This document shows, piece after piece, positions 20,862 to 31,219 of a DNA stretch of 64,000 bases. Within the stretch, counting starts at the first letter, position 1; each line of letters opens with the position of its first letter. The translations under genes were made by a program, and so were the position numbers. Source of the stretch: Pythium myriotylum (taxonomy: Eukaryota > Oomycota > Peronosporomycetes > Pythiales > Pythiaceae); assembly GCA_023091665.1 (NCBI GenBank), contig JALJCQ010000022.1, forward strand, positions 620,001-684,000. The letters are read 5' to 3'. The notes beneath the pieces are model-generated. The model saw only the letters and a list, made by a program, of their open reading frames with translations. It did no database searches and was not told where the DNA came from.

Positions 20862-22895
20862 TGTCTTCCGTTGTGTTGGTGTTGTTTAGAGCAAATTGAA
20901 TAATGACGCTGGGCAAACAAGGTGCAGGCAGATACAGAGACCGTCTCTCGGTCTCAGCACCTACTAGCGTGAATGCATACGTCAGCTCGTTTCCAAGAAG
21001 GTCCAATTGTCGAGGTAAGTACAGTAGTATTCGGAGCGCGCGTGGCAGATTACGCAGAGGACTTCGTGGTTGCGTCTCTCGTTGTTTGAACCATTTCGGA
21101 TGCGCTTTTGTGGATAACCTCAGTACTCTCTCTCTCTCTCCGGTCAAATAGAAGGCTGAAGTGAATGGAGTTGCGAATCGAAGATGTTCGAGCTTCCAGC
21201 GTGGCAAAACTACAAAGATGTGGCTGTCAGAAGTGTAGCCATGGGTCCTGATATGAAGTGCGACGCGGAGCTGAAATTTTACCGCCCGCTCGCCTCATCT
21301 CAATTGAACGAGCGACGCCTTAGCCACGATCGCAACCACAGATCTTTCTGAACTAGTACCACTGTTTTAGTGATACCGTGATCTCTGATGGGCCCCTTCG
21401 AGTCGAATGGCCCATCAACAACTGCTGGCTCACTAAAACAGTGTGACTCGTGTACAGACCCGTACCACGTTAACAGCCACTCCTTGTGACTCGTCTGCAG
21501 TGGAATTGACACAAACAGTCCATTGTGGTGATTTGAAGAGCGAGCACCTGAGACTGCGTGATTCTGGGTTCGGTTTGGTTCGACAGACTCGGTTTTTCGA
21601 ACCAGGCGGGACCGGTCCGAGAGGGACAAGCCGCGGAGGAGCAACAGGAGAAACTGGAGTTTGGGCGCGCCTTTCAGTATTACGCAACAAGAAGCGAACC
21701 CAACATACGTGGCAGGTGGAAGTTGTAGAATCTAGCAACGGTCCCAGACCACAACACTGGTGGACGTTGCGCGGTGTCTCAACCAACCAACTTAGAATGA
21801 CGATCCGAAAGCAGCAGCGTCGGCGAGTGTCCGGATATCGCCAGTGCGCAGGCGTAAGTAGACCCCACGCTGCCAAAGTCGATTCGTGGAGTTGCTCCGA
21901 CATCGACGTAGATCGTATATAGTACAGTGCGTTTCGCGATCAGGAGCGGTCAATCTTTGATGTGCCTCCAATAGTTTATAGGTCCAGTTCCAGAAGGGGG
22001 ATGTGCAGGGATGTGCTGGTACTAACCCAAGTTCACAGTTGCCGACTTCGTGCGTCAGTCCCTGCAGTCAGTTCAGTGTGCCGCTCGTGAACAAGGTGTT
22101 CGATCTTCCTGTTGTCGACCTTTTCACAGCGTGTGAGTGGTGTGCAAAGGCTTTCAGCAACCTGTCAGTGGATTCCATCAAGAACGTGTGGATCAAGGCA
22201 AACATTGTACCGATAACATGTACTTCTGGTCTTCGAACAATGTATCTTATTGTATTACACTTTGCTCCGAGGTCGTTCAGGCCACTCTCGATGGGCTCTA
22301 TTTTTCGATATATCAGCACCGCTCCTGATCGCGAAACGCACTGTACCGATGACGAGGACAAAGTCTGTTCAGCGCAATTAAAGCACCCTGGTATGAAGCT
22401 CAGACGTCCATCATTACCTTCAGAGTTCATAATCTCAGGCTGCCCCTCCTAATAAACTACACGTATTCGGACGCCGACGGCCAGTTGATTGGATGCAAGT
22501 AGAACGATGTAGCGGCGCTTCCCCATGAACTTAGAGTCACCACACCAGCCAGGATATTTCGGAACTTAGTCTTAGTGAGATGTGACCGTAGCCCACTACC
22601 GGTAGCTTACGACCCTAGCTGGAGGTGACAAGGACTAACACGTGACTCTGACTCTGAGTTTACTTGGCAACCCGACACAGGTCGTTTTTCTCTCTTTGCT
22701 CCTACAACAACGTATGGTTCAAGCAGGTGCATCGTCAGGGCCGTGAGCATTGTGTCGTGTTTCTTCTTGGCGATGATCACGTAAGTGAGCTTGGATATGC
22801 GAACACGCCCTCAGGGGCCATTTTCTCCTGTTTCACGGCGGCTCACGGGGCAACCCAGGGTCAGAAGGCACTCCAGCTGTAATTTCCCGAGCGAT
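20862..22895. other. Intergenic region with one nested hairpin
   Basis: No gene recognised over 2 kb. A CT microsatellite lies near 21127-21139 and a nested inverted repeat at 21360-21443. Confidence 0.45.
21360..21443. repeat. Nested inverted repeat (fold-back)
   Basis: Outer arms CACTGTTTTAGTGA (21360-21373) and TCACTAAAACAGTG (21430-21443) are exact inverse complements. Inner arms TGATGGGCC (21386-21394) and GGCCCATCA (21409-21417) are also exact, with a TTCGAGTCGAA core between them. This is a MITE-like or structured-RNA candidate. Confidence 0.85.
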
Positions 22896-22903
22896 CTGGA
22901 TGC

Positions 22904-23548
22904 CAGGGGTACCAGAATATAATATCGAATTGATTGTGACGATGTCAGAGGCAATAGTTAATTATTCAGTATGCATCACAGCAATAATACTTATTGCAAT
23001 AACTGCAGTGTATTGACCATTATGGGACCAACGTAGAAGCATTCCACATGTCCCGACTCGCCTTCAAGAACTTGAGCATTTCAAAGTTGGCTGGGAGCAT
23101 TGCCGAGTGGTGTTCCGACAAGACAAACTTACACTCAGAAAAAGGGCGTTCACAATCGTTGCTAGTCGGAGAAATGCACCGCAAGAGTGGCGAATACACA
23201 ATCACACGTGGGATCGTGCGGGTTTCTTCACGGAGCATCTCTGCCACTTCTGACCAACCTAACAAGTGGTGAGCGGCGAATCGAAAGAGTAGGGAAGGAT
23301 TGAGCAAACAGACATGACGAAGCGTACGGTCAAGATTGAATCGAGTGAGGTACGATTGATTGAGCAGACAGAGAAGGAGGAACATGCGGTTAATAGAGTG
23401 TTGTGTGATCATAAACGTGTGGTGGCAAGGCCAGTCAATTATTATTGGCCAAATACTCTATTTTACTGGAGCCTCGACAAAAAATAATCCATAATTCAAT
23501 ACAAATAATGACAAGTTACTGCAACTGAATAATTTTCTTGGAGCCCTG
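22904..23548. mobile_element. hAT-family DNA transposon remnant with 8-bp target-site duplication
   Basis: The element begins CAGGGGTACC and ends GGAGCCCTG, imperfect terminal inverted repeats of hAT type. It is bounded by exact 8-bp direct repeats CTGGATGC at 22896-22903 and 23549-23556, the target duplication length characteristic of hAT elements. Inside is only the C-terminal part of a transposase, so it is an internally deleted, non-autonomous copy. The interior is AT-rich compared with its surroundings. Confidence 0.85.
23020..23412 (-). pseudogene. hAT transposase C-terminal dimerisation domain fragment
   Basis: The minus-strand frame of 130 codons contains the hATC signature P-T-S-N-D-C-E-R-P-F-S-E-C-K, then LSEHHSAMLPANFEMLKFLK and a final M-W-N. 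The N-terminal BED finger and the RNase H-like catalytic core are absent. It lies inside the element bounded by hAT-type ends. Confidence 0.82.
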
Positions 23549-23556
23549 CTGGATGC

Positions 23557-23787
23557 CACAATCATTGGAGATTGGAGCACTCAAATGGGCTATGCCTCTC
23601 CAACCATAACCAACAATCGCGCCTCATGTTGACCTGGTCCTTCGAGCTAAACAGGTTTGGCGTCGTCGGGGACAGTCCACTGATACTGTACTACTCCTCA
23701 GATTCCGCGGATGCCTTTGCCTTTGAACGTGAGGTCTATTGGATCGCAATTAATGAACCCTATAGCCGGGTGGCATACCCTATTGAA
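23557..23787. other. Intergenic spacer
   Basis: No feature recognised. Confidence 0.4.
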
Positions 23788-24662
23788 CTACCACGATGAG
23801 TCGCGGCGAAGATGGGGCGATTGCCGTTCGTGAAAATCTGTGGTCAGATGGGCTTCGAGCGGGAGGTGGTGTTCCCTTGGCTGGATGTGGAGCCCCTGGA
23901 GACTTCGTCTGGTGTCCATAGCGATGTTGGCCGCGAGGTCGTCCTTCTTGTTGTAGGCTCGGAGGTGGTGGGTCCACGTGCGAACGCGAACCCGATCAGC
24001 TAATCGCCGAGCTTCCGCATAAAGGGGTCGGAGGGTCGGGTGCCGAGGTGGTCTGAAGCTGCGCATCTGCCCCAGATAAGCGCGCTATCCCCGACAACGT
24101 CCAGGCGCCACCGATGTGCTTCGGCGGCCGCCAGCCCGGTGACGAGGCCGAGGTATTCGGCTTGATTGTTCGTGGTGGTACAGCTAGTGTAGGACATGCA
24201 GGCGCTCCAAACTAGCCTCGCTGTCACCGCAGTCCGTTGCAATGATGACCGCACGGCATCTATTGCGACCAATAGACCTTACATGCAACAACAACATGCA
24301 ACAACAGCAACAATGATGACCGCACGGGCACCACCAGGTCCGGGGTTACCTCGGGATCCGCCGTCGAAGAAGAGCACGAACCTGCTGCCCGGCTCGGTGA
24401 CGGAGCTCGGTGGCGTTTCGACCCCTACTCGCTCGTCCAGCGCGTGGAGCACCGCGCGTCGCGGGTCTCGAAGCCATGGTCCGCGTGGGAACCGGTCAAT
24501 GAGGCTCCGGAGGGAGGAGCGCATCGCAGCTTGGTGACAGAGTCGGGCTTGGTCACAGGACCACGCGATTCGGCCGTCGATGATATGATGGCGCCATCTC
24601 CAAATGACTGCTAGGGTCGTGCGGATTCCCCGGATGCCGCCGGCATCGAAACCAGGTCGCAT
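23788..24662 (-). pseudogene. LINE 3' end: RNase H domain, disrupted
   Basis: Minus-strand segments carry an RNase H domain in pieces: RFVLFFDGGSRGNPGPGGA (24279-24662), TTNNQAEYLGLVTGLAAAE...VVGDSALIW (24000-24272), and the tail region R-A-Y-N-K-K-D-D-L-A-A-N-I-A-M-D (23788-24066). All the catalytic motif residues (D, E, D) are present, unlike the copy at 18161. The domain is broken by a 71-bp duplication-type insertion at ~24257-24327 and further frame changes. A relic of the same LINE group as the one at 18161. Confidence 0.75.
24240..24327. repeat. 17-bp direct repeat flanking an insertion in the LINE RNase H
   Basis: CAATGATGACCGCACGG occurs at 24240-24256 and again at 24311-24327, with 54 bp of partly ACAACA-rich sequence between. 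The insertion breaks the RNase H frame. Confidence 0.85.
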
Positions 24663-24812
24663 ACTTAACAGCCTCTACCTGCAAGTGCGCAAGCTCGCTG
24701 ATCTCGTGGTGGACAGCAGGCAGACTCGCCACCTCAGGACCCACAACGAAAATGGCTGATTTGGTGCCCAACGTAATGGACTCGCGCGTCACTCACCCCA
24801 CCTCACGCTACT
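24660..24812 (+). pseudogene. LINE 3' end fragment: RNase H C-terminus, opposite strand
   Basis: Plus-strand frames encode LQVRKLADLVVD...LRTHNE, then after one frame change K-M-A-D-L-V-P-N-V-M-D-S-R-V. This is the same RNase H tail as in the relics at 14413, 14924 and 18161. It abuts the minus-strand relic at 24662, so two LINE ends meet tail and body here. Confidence 0.55.
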
Positions 24813-25652
24813 AACGAATCGGGGCCCAGTAGCCGGGTTTGTGAAAGGCCTGTGAAGCATTCACGATCTTGTCACGAGACAGCTTTATTTTATTTTTTTT
24901 TTTACGGACAGCGTCCGACAACCGATTGGGCTTCTCGCCAGAGTGTGGTAATACGACTCGAACTGAATACACCCAAGGACATGTCGGCGGAAGCTTCATT
25001 AGGCTGACGCTAACCATTCAGTTTATTGCATCGACCATTCGTCATTCGAAATCGTGGCTTTGCTGGGATTTGATTATGGTCATGAGTGACGGATTAGGGA
25101 CCGCCTTGGTGCTCGTCCGCAAAAGTTGGGACGATACATGCTAAAGTAACGTCTGTGAACGCCGTGAAGGTGGCGAGAAGTCCACCTGTCTCGGCAATGG
25201 GCATTGTTTGTAGAGCGTTCCAAGTGGGTAAATGCAGGCCGATTCCTCGGATCGACCAGGAAGATTTTTTTTTCTTCGTAATAAAGTCTATTGCGATAGA
25301 ACTATGTGAATCGTTTTAGCTATGTGTGCAAGGGAGTGGTGACAGTGATATAATAGTCTGTCGTCCGCAATGGCGTCTGTTTCTCCTTCGGCTATATTAC
25401 TGTACGCACGGATATGATATGACCAGTGCTTGTACATCAAATTGGTTTGCTAGTCGACACGTTGGCAGGCCAATGCATAGCGTTGGTGTATTCACGCATT
25501 ACGGGTGTGATTATTATCGCGAAGATGCCGACGAATCAAAAGCGCGTCTCCCACAAAGAGGATGAGAACGAATAGCTCAAGGATTTTTATTCACGTGCAT
25601 CGTCATACATTACAAATGAACTCGAGATCAAAACGAATACCTGCTGTCCAAC
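24813..25652. other. Intergenic region, no gene recognised
   Basis: Short frames only, with T-rich runs near 24887-24903 and 25265-25275. Confidence 0.4.
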
Positions 25653-26047
25653 TCAAACGCTCACCAACTCAACCATATCGTCATCACTGAACAACCATTC
25701 CAACGTTGCACACATGTCCCTATCACAAGGAAGAGGTTCGAAGGCAATCGGGTCGATGGTCTGACTTGATGATCCATCATCGTCAATATGACTCATTAAA
25801 ACCTTCGGAGGTTGATCATGACGAATCGCTGATGATGACGGGCACCGACGACGGCATCCACCCGGGCGACTTGCGTTATGGGCAATCTTGATGTGGCGAC
25901 GTAGGTTCCCAAGTGTACTGAACACCCTACCAGACGAAAGAATGGTGCAGCGAAACTCGTCCGAATTGTCAAAGTGGGTTTTCATGTGGCGCTCGAGCTT
26001 GGCCTCGCTTGAGAACTCACAGATGCACCCGTCGATCAAACATTTGA
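25653..26047 (-). pseudogene. Truncated C2H2 zinc-finger gene
   Basis: Minus-strand homology to the zinc-finger family starts abruptly at P-L-K-C-L-I-D-G-C (finger 3). It continues through finger 4 (CTILSSGRVF, where the second Cys of the finger has become Ser) to the acidic tail ATLEWLFSDDDMVELVSV. Fingers 1 and 2 and the N-terminus are missing. At ~26048 the sequence changes directly into a LINE reverse transcriptase fragment on the opposite strand. Confidence 0.8.
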
Positions 26048-26275
26048 GGGGTATCGCAAGGATTCATACAGCTGGTCCAGAGCTTACATACCAACACACG
26101 GGCACGCATCGTAGCAAACGGGGAAGTATCCGAAGAGTTCGCTATTGTATCAGGTATACGACAAGGATGTCCGCTGGCGCCCTTACTATTCCTACTCGCG
26201 GCGGAGACGTTGAAATGTGGTGGAGCATCCTCAGATTTCCAGAACCAGAGAGAAATTCCCAGTTTAGAAAAGTAA
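26048..26275 (+). pseudogene. LINE reverse transcriptase fragment
   Basis: In the third plus-strand frame the DNA encodes [19 protein letters not shown] followed by [19 protein letters not shown] and a stop at 26273. [13 protein letters not shown] is the conserved RT block preceding the catalytic YxDD of LINEs. Only ~75 codons remain. Confidence 0.8.
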
Positions 26276-26664
26276 AAATTAGGTTATAGGAGCGTAGGTC
26301 ACGGAAAAAAACAACAGAAACAGTAGGATAGGAACGCTAGGGATACTGTTCCCCTATTTTGGGGGATAAGTCCCTAGTTTGGGGATTGGTGAGGTTTTTT
26401 CACCATCTCTCATAACGTGGGGTGAGGGTGATTTCACCCAGATCCCCCCTCAGAAGAGAATCGAATTTGCCGTCAACCCAACAAGTCAGTTTGCGCAAGT
26501 TCAAGGAAGGAAAAACCCAACACCCACAGAAGCACCCAAAAACCCCGAGTTAGCACTCTGACGGCCGGCGCCCGAGGTATCTGGGGCTGAGTTAACAGTC
26601 TTGCGGCCGGGAAGGCGAAAAAGCGGCTAAGTGCTGAAGCTGGTAAGCGTCGGAAGCGGGCGTT
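26276..26664. other. Non-coding segment left of truncated element A; possible LTR or leader relic
   Basis: It contains strings resembling the LTRs described below (CAGTAGGATAGGAACG; compare CAGTAGGAGTAGGA) and a degenerate form of their repeated motif (GAGTTAACAGTCTTGCGG near 26590). Two short inverted strings, GGTGAGGTTTTTTCACC and GGTGAGGGTGATTTCACC, are near 26388-26440. It may be a relic of a related element, but this is weak. Confidence 0.35.
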
Positions 26665-26688
26665 CTATGGAAACTGCCTGAGTGGAAG

Positions 26689-29181
26689 GTGGTTGCCGCA
26701 GAATATGATGTGAACGAAGGGCTTACCGTGAACGACAGTGAATATCACGGCCTGCTCGGCGCACTCGAACTGGCAACGACGCGGGGTATCAAGGAGGTGC
26801 TCGTGTGTGGCGACTCCCGCCTGGTGATCGGGCAGGTAAACGGTGACCTTCGGTGCAATCAAGCGTCGCTACAAGTCTGGCTGAATCGGGCGAAAGAGCT
26901 GCTCACCCTGTTCGACAGTGTGAGTTTCATTCACATCGCGCGCAAGTACAACCAGGCGGCAGACTTCCTCACCAGAGAGGCCATGCGATCCCAGTCGAGA
27001 GGCTCGGTCACTGATGATGCGCGCTTGCACGACTTGGAGCTTTTGAACACTCTCCCGGAGTTGTTGTACCGCGTGGATGATGAACACGTGTACGAAGGAA
27101 AGCTGGAGGCGGAACCGGGGGCCACTATAATGGTAAGGCGAGTTGACCAGTCTGGCCACAAGACCGAGCCAAATTCAGGTCAACTGATCAGTCTGGAGTC
27201 GACTACCACCCGTGCAGAGCCAAGCGAACAGTCTGGTGAAGAATCGCAGTCAACGTTGGAAGAGAAGAGCGAACTCGCGCCAGTCAGGGTGGTGAGCGGG
27301 AGCCAGGTGGCGAGATTGCATGACGGTCCAAGCTACGAAGTGTTTGTTGTCGACACGAGGAAGCGGACGAGGTCGAAGAAGGAGAGCCACACGAAGAAGC
27401 AAAAAGAAGGGTCGAACGCAGCTGACATTGGGACATTCGAGGATGATGGATCAAAGCCGGCCAGAGAATGGACACCATTGCATGTGAGCGGGGAGATGCT
27501 AAGTCAAGCTCAGGTGGAGAGGTTCCGACGAGTGGCGGCAGCGCAACGCCGAGATGAATGGTGCAAGCAGGTAATCGCGTATCTCGAGGGCAATGAGGAG
27601 GAGTTCTCTTCGTCGACCGCGCTCAAGCGGGTAGCGCGGATCGCTGTCCTATATGTGCTCGATTCAGATGGGGTGTTGTACTACTCCCCCCAAGGAGGGA
27701 AATCGGAAGCTTTGAAGATGCGATTGGTAGTGCCGGACACTCTGCAGAAAGATTTATTATGCGCCTATCATGAAGAACTCGGGGCTGGTGCACACCAAGG
27801 TGTGGGGCGTGTGTTCGAGCGAATGCGCCGTCTATACTACTGGAGAGGCATGTATGCGGATGTAGAATGGTATGTTGCCTCGTGTGAAGACTGCGCCACT
27901 GCGAAGGGCAAGCCCCGATACAAAGGTCGGTCCAGTGGCAATATTGTCGCGACCAGGCCATTTCAGGTGCTCGCTATGGATTTCGCGATTCCCCTCCCCA
28001 AGACGTACAACGGAAATGAAGCCATCCTCTGTTGCATTTGCCTCTTCTCAGGTTTTGTGATTCTCATTCCGATGGCCGACACGACAGCGCAATCCGTTGC
28101 AGAGGCGTATTTGAGTGGGGTGTTCAAGCGATTTGGGGCCCAGGAAATGATTCGACACGACCGCGACCCGCGCTTCATGAGTTCTGTGTTCAAGCGATTC
28201 AACCGCATGATGAATCAGAAGCAGCGCCCGACACTAGCTTATCGACCGCAAGCGAATGGAAAACAGGAACGTTCTGTGCAGACTGTGGTGAGGGCGATCA
28301 AGTGCTATATTGCTGATGCGGAGCAGAAGGACTGGGATGAATATGTTCAGCAGCTTGAGTTGGCCCTCAACACGTCAGTGAGTCTACAGCACAAGCAGAC
28401 TAGTTTTTATCTGGTGCATGGCTGGGATGCACGAACGCAACTAGAAGCAGCGATTCCCCCCAAGGATGGCACGCTCAAGGAACGAAACGCACTTGAATGG
28501 CGGCAGAAAATTGCAAAGCAGCATGAACAAGCCCAGGCGCACGCCGAATTTATTCAGCAGAAATTAATGGAAGAACGTGCGAGGAAGAACAACGAGCAGG
28601 CCGACGAGAATCTGCAGTCGACGGTGAGAACGGAGTATCAGCCAGGTGAGCTTGTGTGGCTGTATCACGTTTTGGTCAAGGAAGGACTCGTGAGGAAGCT
28701 ATCGCACCTGTGGCATGGTCCATATCAGATAGAAGAGCGTGTCAGTGAGTCGGTGTACAAGCTAAAGTTCGATCGGAGCGAGAATCAAGTCATGCCGATG
28801 ATCCATATCTCCCGGCTCAAGCCATTCGTCTCAAGGATGCGGAGGCCACGTGAAAAGATTGAGAGCATTCAAGACCTCGAGTTGGACGAAGCTCTATTGC
28901 CTGAGGATTCGTGGTACGAAGAAGGTGTTGATGACGAATATGAGGTGGAGAAGGTGGTCGACTGCCGATATAAGAAGCGGACGAGGAACGGTAGACGAAT
29001 GCGCGAGTACTTGATCAAATGGGTCGGTCACGAGGAGCCTACATGGGAGCCGGAAGAGAATCTACACTGCAACGCTCTGCTATACGAGTTCGACGCAAGA
29101 CGGGCATGGGAGAACCGCAAGGAGGCCGCTCAAACTACTCATGAGGAAGAGGTCGATGAGAGTGATTCGAGTGACGAGTAG
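26689..29181 (+). pseudogene. Truncated pol: partial archaeal-type RNase H, integrase, chromodomain (element A)
   Basis: The 830-codon frame lacks the first RNase H strand (with its F-D-G-A Asp) but keeps NDSEYHGLLGALE, CGDSRLVIG and NQAADFL. Integrase follows with an HHCC finger (H-E-E-L...H-Q-G-V...C-E-D-C) and the D,D,E triad in VLAMDFA, RHDRDPRF and GKQERSV. The C-terminus is a chromodomain (YEVEKVVDCRYKK...YLIKWVGHEEPTWEPEENL), which in chromoviruses guides insertion to modified chromatin. The first in-frame codon is GTG, not ATG, as expected for a fragment of a polyprotein. Integrase and chromodomain are intact, so trans activity is conceivable but unlikely without a start. Confidence 0.85.
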
Positions 29182-31219
29182 AGAGTGACCTGGCGAAGTG
29201 ACCAGTCTGGTGTGAGAAGGTGCTCGGCGAAGGGACCAAGTGAACAGTCTGGCCGGAGCGAGGTCACAAGAATGAGGGGACGAGACTGAAGGTGCGCGGC
29301 GAGGTGATGCGGAGCGCCGCGACTGAAGGAGAGACGCTGAGGAAGGAAAGATGATGAGGAGAAGGAGAAGAAGAAAGAGCTGAATCGAAGTACAGCTCTA
29401 TAGTGACCTGACGCGGATCGAGTACGTGGTAAGGTCAAGTTCTGGGGTTGAAAGGTGGATCAAACCCACTGTACAGCCCTGCGATGGAATCCGGCGCCGG
29501 GGGCCCAAGTTGGCTGCGGAATGCTGAGGTGCGGACCCGAGTTGGTTGCACAAGAAATCGCGAAGTTGACATGTGATGAACAAGTTTCAAGGAGCTACGT
29601 TTTGTGGTGAGCGCATTCTGCCATGGGTATGCGGTGGATGCATCAAGAATGAATATTGTATTGTTGACATGGAAGCTACAAGCCTTAGGCGGTGCCAGTG
29701 CACTGGGTTGACCGAAAGGGGCTACGTCTTGACACGGAGACTGTCCGGCGAGACGACAATTGAGGCGATGTGGTGGGCGAGGTGGCGAGTGAAGCGCATG
29801 TTTGGAATCTGGCTGTCTGATCAACTACCGGACGAAGAACAGAAGCGAGCGCACGCACGTGTCAGCGAAAGTGGTGATCTGCTGTTGAGCCTGATCAGCG
29901 AAGCAGTATGGGAAGCGCGGACGTTGACCACCCCTGTCGTAGAAGCCTTAGAAAGAAACGAGAGAGTTAGGAGGACTCGGAGCGGATCGAACCCGCCGAG
30001 AGAAACAAGCGAGTTGAGACGGTTTGACGCGGACTGAATCCGCCAAGAAGCCGCGGCGTTGTCGAACTGAAGGGCTCATTCGAGTGGATCAGTCTTGATG
30101 CGCCGGTTGAGAGGGATGAGGTGATGCAGCGGAGAGAGGAGAGAGGAAGCGTCTGTGCATGTGCGAAGAAAATGGTGAAAATGAGGTGACTGATGACAAG
30201 CGAGATGTGATCGACGAGGAGGCCCGTGCGCCAGAGAGGAACGAAGCGGTATGGATGTCAGAGAGGAAGAGCGCACCTTTGTAGTGTGGCGCGGCCTGCG
30301 TTGATGATGTGAAGATGACTGGGGACGACTCGAACTCGTAGGGCGAAGCGCGGTGACGAATGGCGCCGGAGGCAAGAGACCTGTTTGGTTGATGAGTGGT
30401 GCGACTTGGCTTTAAATACTGGACCCAAGGGAAGCGAAGTGATCAGTCTGGCCAGGCTTGTTAGGGATCGGTCTGGTCGGTTTCGGTGAAGTGATCAGTC
30501 TGGTCACCATGAGGGGAAGGATCAGTCGAAATCGGTGTCTATGACGGTGAACGCAAGTGAAGGAGCAGAAACGGTGTGTGAACATGGCTATTCGTCTTAT
30601 CCGAATGATGGCAGCGCCTATGAGTACGTGTCCGCTGTGGTCGACAACGGCTTGACAGAGCGCGGGCGGCGCTGGCATGGAGGGTGAGAAAAAAGCGTTA
30701 GCAGCCGTCAACAAATCGATGTTCTTCGCCGACGATAATTACCTTGGACGACGTTAAGGGACTGTGTGAACTTGGAGCAGCAAGCGGGAGTGATCATGGA
30801 AGGAGATGGCAGCGCGGGTGGAGGCCGAGAACGAGCGGCGGGCTTGGCGCACCAAGGCGCGTCGAGAAACTTCAGGCTCGATCAAGAAATGGGAGAGGCC
30901 GGCCTTCTAACCATCCCAGCCAGAGGACCAAGTACGCACTGAAGGGTTTACGCGAACCTAACGGCCCCAGGTGAAGTGATCAGTCTGGCGGACGAGGTGG
31001 AGGTCCCTGAAACGGAAGTGAACAGTCTGGTTGGTGAGGATCCAGCCCCGACGTCTAAGAACGTATAAGAACGTGTAAGAAGGGGAGAGCTCGATTGAAG
31101 CGTCAAGAAACTTCCACTGCGAACGAGGAAATCAAGTGAGTTGAACAGTCTGGCGGAGACACCCTATCGAGGCCGGCGCGAAGTGATCAGGTCTGGCGGA
31201 CGGAACAACGGCAGCTGGC
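29182..31219 (+). other. Non-coding spacer between pol and helicase ORF (element A)
   Basis: About 2 kb between the pol stop and the helicase ATG. It holds about ten exact or near copies of the 16-bp motif GAAGTGA(T/A)CAGTCTGG. A TTTAAATA string near 30412 is a candidate internal promoter for the helicase ORF. A 154-codon frame at 29573-30037 (C-G-G-C-I-K-N-E-Y-C near its start) has no recognised relatives and may be chance; the same frame is in element B at 51014-51478. Confidence 0.55.
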
